From positions 124,001-188,000 of the forward strand of contig NZ_JAXCHT010000004.1 in NCBI RefSeq assembly GCF_035984655.1: a stretch of DNA of 64,000 nucleotides, in the 5' to 3' direction. This document shows, in pieces, positions 1 through 9,096 of the stretch (its first letter is position 1; the number at the start of each line of letters is the position of its first letter). The position numbers and the translations under genes are program-made. Source of the stretch: Actimicrobium sp035984655 (lineage in GTDB: Bacteria > Pseudomonadota > Gammaproteobacteria > Burkholderiales > Burkholderiaceae_D). The notes below the pieces were generated by a model that was not told where the DNA came from, ran no database searches, and was given only the letters and a program-made list of their open reading frames with translations.

Positions 1-392
1 ATGTTGGGCGGCAGCGCGTTGGTTCGGCGCAGCACGCTGCGAATGCGGGCGAACAGTTCGCGCGGCTCGAACGGTTTGGCGAGGTAGTCATCGGCGCCCA
101 TTTCGAGCCCGAGAATGCGGTCGAGCGGCTCGCCGCGCGCGGTCAGCATGATCACCGGCAGACTCGACTGGGCGCGCAGGTTGCGGCACAGCGTCAGGCC
201 GTCTTCGCCCGGCAGGGTCAGATCCAGCACCACCAGATCGATGCGGTTGGCATCGAGCACCTTGCGCATGTCGATGCCATTGCTGGCCGTGAAGGTGCGA
301 AAGCCGTTGCCATCGAGGTATTCGGCCAGCAAGGTGCGGATTTCGCGGTCGTCGTCAACGACCAGAATTTGTGTGAGGTTTTCCATGCGCAT
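1..392 (-). CDS. OmpR-family response regulator, receiver half (cut by window edge)
   Basis: This is the N-terminal part of a two-component response regulator; the gene continues beyond base 1, so the DNA-binding domain is missing from view. The translated receiver begins QILVVDDDREIRTLL, with the acidic pocket VDDD, phospho-acceptor Asp in VVLDLTLPGEDG, the conserved Thr in MLTARG and the Lys in DDYLAKPFEPRELFARI. That last segment is typical of the OmpR/PhoB class, whose C-terminal half is a winged helix. Starts at 404, 392 or 386 are all in frame; 392 has GGGGA about six bases upstream and is preferred. The sensor kinase partner is not in the window, so the signal is unknown. Confidence 0.9.
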   Translation of the reverse strand, partial: MRMENLTQILVVDDDREIRTLLAEYLDGNGFRTFTASNGIDMRKVLDANRIDLVVLDLTLPGEDGLTLCRNLRAQSSLPVIMLTARGEPLDRILGLEMGADDYLAKPFEPRELFARIRSVLRRTNALPPN

Positions 393-477
393 GATTATCC
401 CCATTGATTGGCAGTCCGGATTGCCCGATGTGTAGCATTTCGTCTCAACGGCTGGTACGGACATAACAGGATACAAA

Positions 478-963
478 CTAGCCCGGCCGTACCATTTCAA
501 CGTGCCAGATGGCGTCTTCCAGATACGGCTGCGAGCAGGTCTGAAAGCCGAAGCCCGCGTAAAACTGTTCCAGGTATTGCTGCGCCCCGATGCGCACCGG
601 CTGGCCGGGATATTGGGCGACGATGCGGCGTACGCCTTCGGCAAACAGGCGCTTGCCCAGTCCGGTGCCGCGCGCAGCGCGCGCGCACAGGACCCGCCCG
701 AGCGACGCTTCGGCAAAGCAGATGCCGGGCGGGACGCTGCGCAGGTAGGCGCTTAATACGCGCCGGCCATCGCGGATCTGCCATGCCAGCAAGTGATGCG
801 ATAGCTGGTCTACACCATCCATGTCCTGGAACAGGCATTGCTGCTCCAGCACGAAGACGTCCTGCCGCTGCGCCAGGATCTCGTACAGCGCGTGCGTATC
901 GAGCTCGTCAAACGCGGACCACTGCCATTCCACCGCCGGTTCCGCCGGGACCGGCGCGCTCAT
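478..963 (-). CDS. elaA: GNAT-family N-acetyltransferase, ElaA-like
   Basis: A 161-residue cytoplasmic protein with the whole-length pattern of the ElaA family of GNAT acyl-CoA N-acyltransferases: an opening with ALYEILAQRQDVFVLEQ, then DMDGVDQLSHHLLAW, the acetyl-CoA loop region LGRVLCARAARGTGLGKRL (residues about 87-105) and the C-terminal strand IGAQQYLEQFYAGFGF. The substrate of ElaA proteins is not established. The ATG start overlaps the stop of the upstream DUF4337 gene by four bases (ATGA), implying translational coupling in a two-gene unit. Confidence 0.88.
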   Translation of the reverse strand: MSAPVPAEPAVEWQWSAFDELDTHALYEILAQRQDVFVLEQQCLFQDMDGVDQLSHHLLAWQIRDGRRVLSAYLRSVPPGICFAEASLGRVLCARAARGTGLGKRLFAEGVRRIVAQYPGQPVRIGAQQYLEQFYAGFGFQTCSQPYLEDAIWHVEMVRPG

Positions 964-1565
964 GACAGCAAGCGGATCAACGCGGTCGGATGCAGGCTGC
1001 CGCCCAGCAAACCGGCCAGTCCCATGGCCAGTCCGAAGCCGGTCGGCACCAACGCTGCCACATAGAGCCAGCGCTGCTGCGTCAGTGCGGTCACGGCCAG
1101 CAGCGAAATGGCGATGGCCAGCAGCGCGTCGGACAGGTCGAACTGGTCATCATGGAAATTGGCGCCGTCGTACTGCTTCTGATCGTCGTCGGCCAGCGTG
1201 CGCAACTCGTCTTTTTTCTTCTTCTGTTCTGCAGCGATCTTTTCGTAGGACGCAATGGCCGTGGCATAGGCTGGCTGTTGCGCCGCGCTTTGCCCGGGCG
1301 CCGCCAGCTGTAATTGCACGATGGTGGCGCGGGCAATTTCCTCGCGGATGTTACGCGCCTGATAGAACGCCCAGTGATCCAGTTTATTGGCCTGCGCTTG
1401 TTGCATGGTCTGGACGATGTTGTCGTCCTTGACCTTGCAGATTCCCATGAAGGTGGCGAGGATCGCGACCGTAATGGCAACCAGCATGTTCAGCCGCGAT
1501 GCGGCGCGGTCAAGCGCGGGACCGGTTTCTGTGGCATCGACGGCATCGAGGGGATTGATTTCCAT
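960..1565 (-). CDS. DUF4337 membrane protein
   Basis: A 201-residue protein matching the DUF4337 pattern: a short cytoplasmic N-terminus, one transmembrane helix (about residues 27-43, LVAITVAILATFMGI), a soluble helical middle with the family hallmark ANKLDHWAFYQARNIRE and a Lys-rich stretch AAEQKKKKDELR, then two hydrophobic helices at the C-terminus (about residues 145-190). The function of the family is unknown. It is the first gene of a probable two-gene unit with the acetyltransferase downstream and diverges from the cytochrome c peroxidase-like gene; 175 bp separate the two starts. Confidence 0.8.
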   Translation of the reverse strand: MEINPLDAVDATETGPALDRAASRLNMLVAITVAILATFMGICKVKDDNIVQTMQQAQANKLDHWAFYQARNIREEIARATIVQLQLAAPGQSAAQQPAYATAIASYEKIAAEQKKKKDELRTLADDDQKQYDGANFHDDQFDLSDALLAIAISLLAVTALTQQRWLYVAALVPTGFGLAMGLAGLLGGSLHPTALIRLLS

Positions 1566-1740
1566 GGGGGATTCGGGTGGTGGAGGACGGCCTGTATTGT
1601 GCCATCAGAAGGGTCCGGTAAAAACAAAGCGTTTGCGCCGGTGAACTTTCAGTCCGGCCGGAACGAATGTGGCAGGCGGCCCCCAAACACGTTCAACAAC
1701 GAGAAACGCCTTCAGGGAGGTAACCGCTCCAGGAGTCCGC

Positions 1741-3819
1741 ATGACACTCGACAAATTATGCCGCTTCACATTCTGTCATCGCAAGCAGTGCGAACGAGCC
1801 GCTGCCGCCGCGATGTCTCCACAACCCTTTTCGCTACACCCGCTGAAAGCCGGATTTGCAGCGCTCGCGACTGCGCTGCTGGCTGGCCCGTTCGACACGC
1901 TGCAAGCCCAGCCACAATCCCAGCCACAAGCGGAAACCGCTGCGCCACTGGCATCCCTGAAAAGCGTACCGGTGCCCGGGCCGAGCGCGGCCGAGCTGGA
2001 CGCGCTCATTCAGAACAAGCGCAGCGCCGTTGTGCTGGGCAAGGCGCTGTTCTGGGATACCCGGGTCGGCAGCGACAACAAGATTGCCTGCGCCAGTTGC
2101 CACTTCCACGCCGGCGCGGACAACCGCGTCAAGAACCAGATCAGCCCGGGACTGCTGGCCGGCGACAAGACCTTTCAGTTGGGCGGCCCGAACAGCACCG
2201 TGACGGTGGCCGATTTTCCGCTGACGCGGCTGGCCGGTGTCGACGATCCGAGCGCAGCCGGGCGCGATGTCAATGACGTGGTGGCGTCGCAAGGTGCGCT
2301 GTCGACCCTGTTCGGCCATGCCAACCGGGCCGGCCAGGCCGATACCTGCACGCTGGTGCCGGATGCGGTCGGGCAGGGCGGTTCGGGTTTCAACGTGAAT
2401 GGCGTCAACACGCGCCGGGTCGAGCCGCGCAACGCGCCCAGCGTCTTCAATGCGGTGTTCAACTTCCGCAATTTCTGGGTTGGGCGCGGCAACAACATGA
2501 TGAACGGCGTCGACCCGTTCGGCCTGCGCAATCGCAGCGCAACCATCTGGCGCGTCGACAACGGCATCATGCGCGGCCAGTCCATGTCGCTGTCGACCTC
2601 GGCACTGGGCTCGGTGGCCTCCGGTCCGCCGCTGAGCGAAAACGAAATGAGCTGCCGCAATCGCAGCTTCGCCCACCTGGCGCGCAAGCTGGCGAACAGC
2701 ACGGTGCTGGCCGATCAAACCATCGCCCCCGACGATAGCGCGCTGGGTGCGCTGGCGGTGCGGCGGCCGACTTACATGGAGCTGATCCGGCAGGCGTTCC
2801 GGCCCGAATACTGGAATTCCGACGCACGGGTCAACATCAGCACCGGCGAAGTCCAGGCCGCGCAGCCGGTCGATCTCGAGCGCGCACGCAATAATCCACG
2901 CGCGCAGCGGCGCCAGGAGCGCGACCAGCTGACCCAGACCGAAGCGAATTTCTCGCTGTTTTTTGCGCTGGCGGTACAGCTGTACCAAGCCACGCTGGTG
3001 TCGGACGACACGCCTTTCGATCGCTACGCCGCCGGCGACAAGCGGGCGCTGACGGCGCAGGAAGTGCGTGGCCTGAACACGTTCCGCGGAACCGCGCAAT
3101 GCGTGCATTGCCATGCCGGCGCCGAAATGACCAGCGCCTCGGTGGCCAATGTGCTGGCGGAGGGCAGGCTCGATCACCGCGATGGCGCCAACGGTACGGT
3201 ATTCCGGTATGACAATGGGTTTTTCAATACTGGTGTGCGGCCCACCGCCGAGGACCCCGGCGTTGGCGGTGTCGACCCGTTTGGCAATCCGCTGTCCGAA
3301 ACCCGCATCGCGCAAAGCGGCAAGACTGGCTTGCTGGGCAACGGCTTCGATTTCGCCAGGGAGTTGGCCATTGCGGCCGATGCACCCACCGCCGTCGATG
3401 GCGCGTTCAAGACGCCCGGGCTGCGCAATGTCGAGCTGACCGGGCCGTATTTCCATAACGGTGGCAAGGCGACGTTGATGCAGGTGGTCGATTTTTACAG
3501 CCATGGCGGCGACTTCGCTGCGACCAACCAGCCGCTTCCGGATCCGACCATCCGCGTGTTGAATTTTTCGCAGAAGGAGAAAGAGGATCTGGTGGCGTTC
3601 CTGCTCGGCTTGACTGATGAGCGCGTGCGTTTTCAGCGTGCGCCTTTCGATCATCCGTCGATCTGCGTGCCACACGGGCACGCCGGCACGGCCGCTTCAA
3701 TCCAGGTGGACGCCGCCGGCCGCGCTGTCGATGTCATGCAATGCATCGCCGCCGTCGGCGCCAACGGCTCGGTCACGCCCTTGCAACCATTCCTCGCGCT
3801 CAGTCCGTATCAGCGTTAG
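1741..3819 (+). CDS. Large dihaem cytochrome c peroxidase-like protein
   Basis: A secreted c-type cytochrome of the CcpA/MauG superfamily, which reduces peroxide or performs related haem oxidations in the periplasm. Two haem motifs are visible: CASCH at residues 117-121 and CVHCH at 454-458. Near the second haem domain lie a TPGLRNVELTGPYFHNGG segment and DPFGNPLSE, typical of the superfamily. An AGGAG five bases before 1741 decides this start (692 residues); ATGs at 1669 and 1813 are also in frame. A signal-like hydrophobic segment (KAGFAALATALLAGP) ends near Ala-Gln. At about 690 residues it is roughly twice the size of classical CcpA, with a long insert between the haems. Other enzymes of this size and fold, such as RoxA-type oxygenases, cannot be excluded. 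Its stop overlaps the convergent gene's stop. Confidence 0.82.
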   Translation: MTLDKLCRFTFCHRKQCERAAAAAMSPQPFSLHPLKAGFAALATALLAGPFDTLQAQPQSQPQAETAAPLASLKSVPVPGPSAAELDALIQNKRSAVVLGKALFWDTRVGSDNKIACASCHFHAGADNRVKNQISPGLLAGDKTFQLGGPNSTVTVADFPLTRLAGVDDPSAAGRDVNDVVASQGALSTLFGHANRAGQADTCTLVPDAVGQGGSGFNVNGVNTRRVEPRNAPSVFNAVFNFRNFWVGRGNNMMNGVDPFGLRNRSATIWRVDNGIMRGQSMSLSTSALGSVASGPPLSENEMSCRNRSFAHLARKLANSTVLADQTIAPDDSALGALAVRRPTYMELIRQAFRPEYWNSDARVNISTGEVQAAQPVDLERARNNPRAQRRQERDQLTQTEANFSLFFALAVQLYQATLVSDDTPFDRYAAGDKRALTAQEVRGLNTFRGTAQCVHCHAGAEMTSASVANVLAEGRLDHRDGANGTVFRYDNGFFNTGVRPTAEDPGVGGVDPFGNPLSETRIAQSGKTGLLGNGFDFARELAIAADAPTAVDGAFKTPGLRNVELTGPYFHNGGKATLMQVVDFYSHGGDFAATNQPLPDPTIRVLNFSQKEKEDLVAFLLGLTDERVRFQRAPFDHPSICVPHGHAGTAASIQVDAAGRAVDVMQCIAAVGANGSVTPLQPFLALSPYQR

Positions 3820-4559
3820 GGCGCCGGGACGCCGACCCGGGTCATGATGTACAGCGCCGGGCGGTCCAGCTGGTCGCTGCCCGAGCCGTACAAAATGCGC
3901 AGGTCGGCATCGGTGTAGACCTCGTTGAGCGCGCCGCTGCCGAAAAACCAGCGCACGATCCAGCTCGGCACAATCGAGGTATCGGCGACCAGCTTGCCGG
4001 TCTCGACGAGCGCCGGCAGGGCAGGAAGCGGCGGCCCTGGCCGCGGGCGGACGCTCAGCCCGGGGAAGTTGGTGAAGTGCACCAGCAGGCTGTTGGGATG
4101 CTGCGGGTCGGGTTTGAATTCGCCGCGCAGCAAGCCGATCCGTTCGGCAGCGCGGTTGCCGTTCTTGTACAGCGGTGTGACGTTGTAGTAGTAGCCGCCG
4201 GCGAACACCACCTGGTAAATTTCATCAACGCCAATCTCGGGATCGACGTCGCGTTTCTTGCTCTTGTAATTGTAGGGTCCCCACACCTGTTTCCAGGCAC
4301 CGTACAGCAGCGGCAGGCGCGCGCTGAGTGGTGCTTGCGGATTGGCGGCCAGCAGCTGCTGCACCAGCGGTTCCAGTGCCTTCTGGCGGGAGAAGTCGGG
4401 GTCGCCCTGGCCGGCAAATGAGGTTGCCATGGCGATGATGCTGGTCTTGATCTGCGCGACATCCGCGCTTGCCGCGTGCGCCGGAGCGGCGAACAAGGCA
4501 ACGGCAAACATGGCGCATGCAACGATGCGCTGGTGAACATTCTGGTCTGTGCGGGTCAT
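3816..4559 (-). CDS. Secreted protein of unknown function, possibly PAP/fibrillin-like
   Basis: A 247-residue protein with a clear signal peptide: the hydrophobic run IVACAMFAVALFAAPAHA, with cleavage expected after AHA. The mature part has a helical start (IKTSIIAMATSF), then LLYGAWKQVWGPYNY, and ends with DADLRILYGSGSDQL and YIMTRVG. The latter elements vaguely recall the PAP/fibrillin fold of small-molecule-binding plastid proteins, but this is a weak resemblance and no function should be assumed. A TTG at 4583 is in frame; ATG 4559 is preferred because it leaves a normal signal peptide, although neither has a good ribosome binding site. It converges with the cytochrome c peroxidase-like gene, stop codons overlapping. 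Confidence 0.6.
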   Translation of the reverse strand: MTRTDQNVHQRIVACAMFAVALFAAPAHAASADVAQIKTSIIAMATSFAGQGDPDFSRQKALEPLVQQLLAANPQAPLSARLPLLYGAWKQVWGPYNYKSKKRDVDPEIGVDEIYQVVFAGGYYYNVTPLYKNGNRAAERIGLLRGEFKPDPQHPNSLLVHFTNFPGLSVRPRPGPPLPALPALVETGKLVADTSIVPSWIVRWFFGSGALNEVYTDADLRILYGSGSDQLDRPALYIMTRVGVPAP

Positions 4560-4631
4560 GATGGCTGCTTGCGGCTGTGTCAAAGCGATGACGGTATCAC
4601 GTGCGCCGCGGCCGCGCTCATGGCGCCGCCA

Positions 4632-5846
4632 TCATTCCCGCAGCGCCGGATACATTGCGCGGCGCGACCATGCAAGCTGTGACGGAGCGCGTCCCGCCTT
4701 GACGCACACTGCCTGGTACAGCGAAATCCAGTCGCGTTCGAACGCGTAGGCGGCGCCCGCCAGATAGACCCGCCAGATGCGATAGCGCCGCTCGCCGGCA
4801 ATGCGCCTGATATCAGCGGCACGACCTTCAAAGTTCTCCGCCCACAGCGCGCAGGTGCGGGCGTAATGACGACGCAGATTCTCCAGATCGACCACCTCCA
4901 GGCCCCCTTGCTGCATGGCCCGCAACGCCAATCCGATATGCGGCAACTCGCCGTGCGGGAACACGTATTTGCCGACAAATTCGCCATTGCCGTAGGGTGA
5001 ATCGCCACTGTCGGGATCGGTCGAGGTAATGCCGTGGTTCATGGCGATGCCGTCGTCGGCCAGCAGCGCATGGATCTTCGCAAAATAGCTGGGCAAATTG
5101 CGCAGCCCAACGTGCTCGAACATGCCCACGCTGGTGATGCGGTCGAAGGTGCCGGTGACATCGCGATAGTCCTGCAAGCGGATCTCGATGCGATCGCTCA
5201 AGCCGGCCTCGGCCACCCGCCGGGTGGCCAGTTCCGCCTGCTTCTCCGACAGCGTGACGCCGACGCAGCGTGCGCCGAAGTGCTGCGCGGCCCGCATCGC
5301 CAGCGCGCCCCAGCCGCAGCCGATGTCGAGCAGGGTCTGGCCCGGGCGCAGTTGAATCTTGGTCAGGATGTGATCGATTTTCTTGCGTTGCGCCGTCGCC
5401 AGGTCTTCATTTCCGTGTTCGAAATAGGCGCACGAATACACCATGTTTTCATCGAGCCAGCACTGGTAGAACTCGTTCGAGACATCGTAGTGATACTGGA
5501 CCGATTCCTGATCCTGCTTCTTGGTGCGACGGACTGCCCGGGTGACGCGGGCGAATTTTCCGTTGGGTTTGAGCGTGCGCGCGGCCAACGCGTTGCCGAC
5601 TGAAATAATGGCGCCGGGATTGCCCTCGACATCGATTTTTCCTTCGACGTAGGCAGTGCCAAGATTGGACAGCGATGGTGTGAACAGGTAGCTCAGCGCG
5701 GAGGCATGGGGAATGCGAATGATTACCTGGGGTGGTGTCTGGCCGAGATGGATGCTGTTGCCATTCCACAGATCGACCCGCAGCGGCAGATTAACGTGGT
5801 GGCAAACCGAATCGGTCCATTGTTCGAGTTTCTTTTCCCAAAACAT
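4632..5846 (-). CDS. cfa: Cyclopropane-fatty-acyl-phospholipid synthase
   Basis: A 404-residue enzyme that transfers a methylene group from S-adenosylmethionine to the double bond of unsaturated acyl chains in membrane phospholipids. The SAM motif DIGCGWG is at residues 174-180. It is preceded by the family signature YHYDVSNEFY (118-127) and followed by GVTLSEKQAELA and SVGMFEHVG. The N-terminal 100 residues form the lipid-binding region. The start is supported by GGGGAGAA about seven bases before the ATG. It lies at the end of a same-strand run glmU-glmS-serine hydrolase-cfa, though 199 bp separate it from the hydrolase, so it may have its own promoter. Confidence 0.95.
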   Translation of the reverse strand: MFWEKKLEQWTDSVCHHVNLPLRVDLWNGNSIHLGQTPPQVIIRIPHASALSYLFTPSLSNLGTAYVEGKIDVEGNPGAIISVGNALAARTLKPNGKFARVTRAVRRTKKQDQESVQYHYDVSNEFYQCWLDENMVYSCAYFEHGNEDLATAQRKKIDHILTKIQLRPGQTLLDIGCGWGALAMRAAQHFGARCVGVTLSEKQAELATRRVAEAGLSDRIEIRLQDYRDVTGTFDRITSVGMFEHVGLRNLPSYFAKIHALLADDGIAMNHGITSTDPDSGDSPYGNGEFVGKYVFPHGELPHIGLALRAMQQGGLEVVDLENLRRHYARTCALWAENFEGRAADIRRIAGERRYRIWRVYLAGAAYAFERDWISLYQAVCVKAGRAPSQLAWSRRAMYPALRE

Positions 5847-6045
5847 ATTGTTCTCCCCACAGTGCGATTTACTTTCGCAGGGCCGATCCAGTCACCGGAA
5901 CGGCATGACAAGCGGTTGTCCTGCGGCGGATGCCACAATGGGGAGAATAGTCCGTCAGGTGAACGGGTGAATTGCCATTCCGCACAAAATAGCGAAATTG
6001 CCCGACGGCGTCAGTCAATGACCGGGAGCGCCCGGTCCGGCATGC

Positions 6046-7221
6046 TCAGTGGCCGAGGGCCTTGTAGGCCTCGCGTTTGAAGGCAAAGGTGTACTTGCCC
6101 CACGGCCCAAGGTAACGCTGCGTCATCAATACGCCAGCGATGTTCAGGCGCGGATTAAACCACCAATCGGTTCCGGCCAGGCCGCCCCAGCTGACTTCGC
6201 TGGCTATCTCCGGTGGATCGAAAGGGCCTGCGCCCAGGACCACCGATGAACCCAGGCCGAAGCCGCGCCCGACAAACGGCGGCAGGTTGGGAAACGAAAT
6301 TCCCATCCCGTTCGGCAATTGATTGGTGGCCATCATCTGGATGGTTTCTGGCTTGAGCAGCGTGCGGCCGCCGGGCATCATGCTTTGTATCAGCCGAACC
6401 GTGTCGCCCAATGTACTGAGCAGTCCGCCACCGCCGGACTCGAACGCCGGACGGGTCAGATAGCTGCTGGCAGGCGCCGCATCCGCGCGCAGCAAACCCG
6501 GTGTGCTCGGGTTGGCGAGGTCCACCCCGACGTACAGTGCGGCGAGCCGGCTGGTCTTGGACTCCGGGATGAAGAAATCGGTATCGACCATCTCAAGCGG
6601 TTCAAAGATATGCTTGGCAAGAAATGCGCTGAACGTCTCGCCGGAAATTATTTCGACAAGGCGACCCAACACATCGGTAGCAATCGAGTACTCCCAGCGC
6701 GCGCCGGGGTGAAACGCCAACGGCAGGGGCGCGAGGTCGGTGATGAATTGCTGCAGGTTTCTGGACGGATGCCGCAAGCGGGCGACGCTGTATGCGCGCG
6801 CCAGCACGGTGCCCGGGTCGAAGATGCCATACGACAGTCCCGACGTATGGGTCATCAATTGCCGGATTGTGATTGCCGACCGGGCCGCCTCAGTGTCGTC
6901 AATCGTGGTGGCTTCGGGCCGAAGCACCCGGCGATTGGCCAGTTCCGGAATGAATTTTTCGACTGGATCGTCCAGCGTCAAGCGCCCCTGCTCCCAGAGC
7001 AGCAGGACCGCGCAGGATGTAATCAATTTCGTGTTGGAAAACACGCGGAAGATATGGTCGTTGCGCAGCGGCGCCCCGGCTTCCCGGTCGGCGTAGCCAT
7101 AGCAAAAGGTGTCGACCACTTCGCGGCCACGCAGGATTGCGGTCGCCACGCCCGGCAGGAATTGCTGGTCAACCTGTGCCCGCATTGCGTCGTGCAGGGC
7201 GGTCGTATTCACACTGGGCAA
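6046..7221 (-). CDS. Serine hydrolase of the beta-lactamase/esterase (class C) family
   Basis: A 391-residue protein with the penicillin-binding-protein/class C beta-lactamase fold. The SxxK motif is SNTK (Ser62, Lys65), the second motif Tyr is in WEYSI (Tyr178), and the KTG equivalent is probably within SWGGLAGTDWW. Such proteins are usually esterases or D-amino-peptide hydrolases rather than antibiotic resistance enzymes; no signal peptide is seen, which also argues against a periplasmic beta-lactamase. Translation starts at TTG: AGGAGG lies five bases upstream, which is decisive, and no in-frame ATG is better placed. It starts 35 bp after glmS on the same strand, so co-transcription is likely. 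Confidence 0.85.
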   Translation of the reverse strand: MPSVNTTALHDAMRAQVDQQFLPGVATAILRGREVVDTFCYGYADREAGAPLRNDHIFRVFSNTKLITSCAVLLLWEQGRLTLDDPVEKFIPELANRRVLRPEATTIDDTEAARSAITIRQLMTHTSGLSYGIFDPGTVLARAYSVARLRHPSRNLQQFITDLAPLPLAFHPGARWEYSIATDVLGRLVEIISGETFSAFLAKHIFEPLEMVDTDFFIPESKTSRLAALYVGVDLANPSTPGLLRADAAPASSYLTRPAFESGGGGLLSTLGDTVRLIQSMMPGGRTLLKPETIQMMATNQLPNGMGISFPNLPPFVGRGFGLGSSVVLGAGPFDPPEIASEVSWGGLAGTDWWFNPRLNIAGVLMTQRYLGPWGKYTFAFKREAYKALGH

Positions 7222-7256
7222 GGTTGCCTCCTGGCGCTATGGCTTGTTCGAATCAA

Positions 7257-9086
7257 TTACTCCACCGTCACCGACTTCGCCAGATTGCGCGGTTTGTCGA
7301 CGTCCGTACCGCGCGCCAGGGCGGTGTGATACGCCAGCAGTTGCAGTGACACCACGTGCAAGATCGGCGACAACAAACCGTAATGCTCGGGCAGCCGGAT
7401 GACGTGGATGCCTTCGCTTGGCGCGATGTGCGAATCGGCGTCGGCGAAGACATACAGCTGGCCGCCGCGGGCCCGCACTTCCTGCATGTTCGACTTGAGT
7501 TTCTCGATCAGGCTGTCGTTCGGCGCAATCGTGACCACCGGCATTTCTTCCGTCACCAGCGCCAGCGGACCGTGCTTGAGCTCACCAGCGGGATAGGCTT
7601 CCGCGTGAATGTAGGAAATTTCCTTCAGCTTGAGGGCGCCTTCGAGGGCAATCGGGTAGTGCAGGCCGCGGCCAAGAAACAGTGCATTTTCCTTGCGCGC
7701 AAAGGCGTCGGCCCAGGCGATGATGTGCGGCTCCAGTGCCAGCACGCTCTGGATCGCCGTCGGCAGGTGCCGCAGGTTTTTCAGATGCGTGCGTTCCTGC
7801 TCGGCATCGAGCTTGCCGCGTAGTCTGGCCAGCGTCAGCGTGAGCAGGAACAAGGCGGTCAGCTGGGTGGTGAAGGCCTTGGTCGAGGCAACGCCGATTT
7901 CGACGCCGGCGCGGGTCAGGTACGACAGTTCGGTCTCGCGCACCATGGCAGAGGTACCGACATTGCAGATCGCCAGCGTGTGGCGATGGCCGAGTTCCTT
8001 CGCGTACTTCAGTGCGGCGAGCGTATCGGCGGTTTCGCCTGATTGGGAGATCACCACGATCAACGCATTCTTGTTGACCGCTGGCGTGCGATAGCGATAC
8101 TCGCTGGCGATCTCGACCTGGGTCGGAATGCCGGCCACCGATTCGAGCCAGTATTTGGCCGTCATGCCGGAATACAGGCTGGTGCCGCAGGCCAGGATCT
8201 GGATCGCATCAATGTCGTCGAAGACGGCGGCGGCATCCGCGCCGAACAGCTCAGGCACGAATCCCTGCACCCCTTCCAGCGTGTCGGTGATGGCGCGTGG
8301 CTGCTCGAAGATTTCCTTTTGCATGTAGTGCCGGTACGGGCCGAGATCGATGGCGCCGGAATAGGCACTGACGGTATGCACCTTGCGCGTGACCGGCTGG
8401 TCGTTCTTGTCGGTGATCTGGATCGCTTCGCGCTGCAGGTCAACCACGTCGCCTTCTTCCAGATACATGATCTGGTCAGTCGAGCCGGCCAGCGCCATGG
8501 CGTCCGACGCGAGGAAGTTCTCATTCTTGCCCACGCCGACGATCAGCGGGCAGCCGAAACGCGCCCCGACCACGCGGTGCGGTTCGTCGCGGCAGAACAC
8601 GGCGATCGCATAGGCGCCGGACAACCGCTTGACGGTTTTCTGGACCGTGCGAAACAGGTCGCCGTCATACAACTGATGGATCAGATGGGCGACGACTTCG
8701 GTATCGGTCTGCGAGACAAAGGCATAACCGAGCGCCTTGAGTTCGGTGCGGATTTCTTCGTAGTTTTCGATGATGCCGTTATGCACCAGCGCGATGCGCT
8801 CGACGCCCGCCTTGTCGGATGAAAAATGCGGATGGGCGTTGAACGTGACCGGCGCGCCGTGGGTGGCCCAGCGGGTGTGCGAAATGCCGGTGGCGCCGGA
8901 AAATCCGGTTTCCGCCACCTGGGTTTCGAGCTCGGCGACACGGGCGACGCTGCGGGCGCGCTGCAAGCCGTCATTGAATACTGCCACGCCGCAGGAATCG
9001 TAGCCGCGGTATTCGAGCCGCTTGAGTCCTTCGATCAGGATTGGAACGATATTACGAGTGGAGACTGCGCCGACGATACCGCACAT
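7257..9086 (-). CDS. glmS: Glutamine-fructose-6-phosphate aminotransferase (isomerizing)
   Basis: Makes glucosamine-6-phosphate from fructose-6-phosphate and glutamine, the entry step to UDP-GlcNAc for peptidoglycan and lipopolysaccharide. It has 609 residues, as usual for GlmS. The N-terminus MCGIVGAV supplies the nucleophilic Cys after Met removal; the class II glutaminase domain contains HTRWATHG. Two SIS domains follow (VISQSGETADT and the second around the region with HGPLALV), ending in KPRNLAKSVTVE. The reading frame is open far upstream of 9086, but the Cys must be next to the initiator Met, so 9086 is certain. AAGGAA precedes it. The gene lies 10 bp behind glmU, which supplies the later steps of the same pathway. 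Confidence 0.97.
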   Translation of the reverse strand: MCGIVGAVSTRNIVPILIEGLKRLEYRGYDSCGVAVFNDGLQRARSVARVAELETQVAETGFSGATGISHTRWATHGAPVTFNAHPHFSSDKAGVERIALVHNGIIENYEEIRTELKALGYAFVSQTDTEVVAHLIHQLYDGDLFRTVQKTVKRLSGAYAIAVFCRDEPHRVVGARFGCPLIVGVGKNENFLASDAMALAGSTDQIMYLEEGDVVDLQREAIQITDKNDQPVTRKVHTVSAYSGAIDLGPYRHYMQKEIFEQPRAITDTLEGVQGFVPELFGADAAAVFDDIDAIQILACGTSLYSGMTAKYWLESVAGIPTQVEIASEYRYRTPAVNKNALIVVISQSGETADTLAALKYAKELGHRHTLAICNVGTSAMVRETELSYLTRAGVEIGVASTKAFTTQLTALFLLTLTLARLRGKLDAEQERTHLKNLRHLPTAIQSVLALEPHIIAWADAFARKENALFLGRGLHYPIALEGALKLKEISYIHAEAYPAGELKHGPLALVTEEMPVVTIAPNDSLIEKLKSNMQEVRARGGQLYVFADADSHIAPSEGIHVIRLPEHYGLLSPILHVVSLQLLAYHTALARGTDVDKPRNLAKSVTVE

Positions 9087-9096
9087 GATGGATTCC

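Noticed and set aside
1834..3681. 615-residue open frame antisense to the dihaem peroxidase gene
   Set aside because: It mirrors the codon positions of a well-supported gene, lacks any domain and has a His/Arg/Ala-rich composition typical of antisense frames in GC-rich DNA.
6046..7221. Antibiotic-resistance beta-lactamase
   Set aside because: The SxxK fold is present but there is no signal peptide and the linkage is to amino-sugar genes; an esterase or peptidase is more likely.
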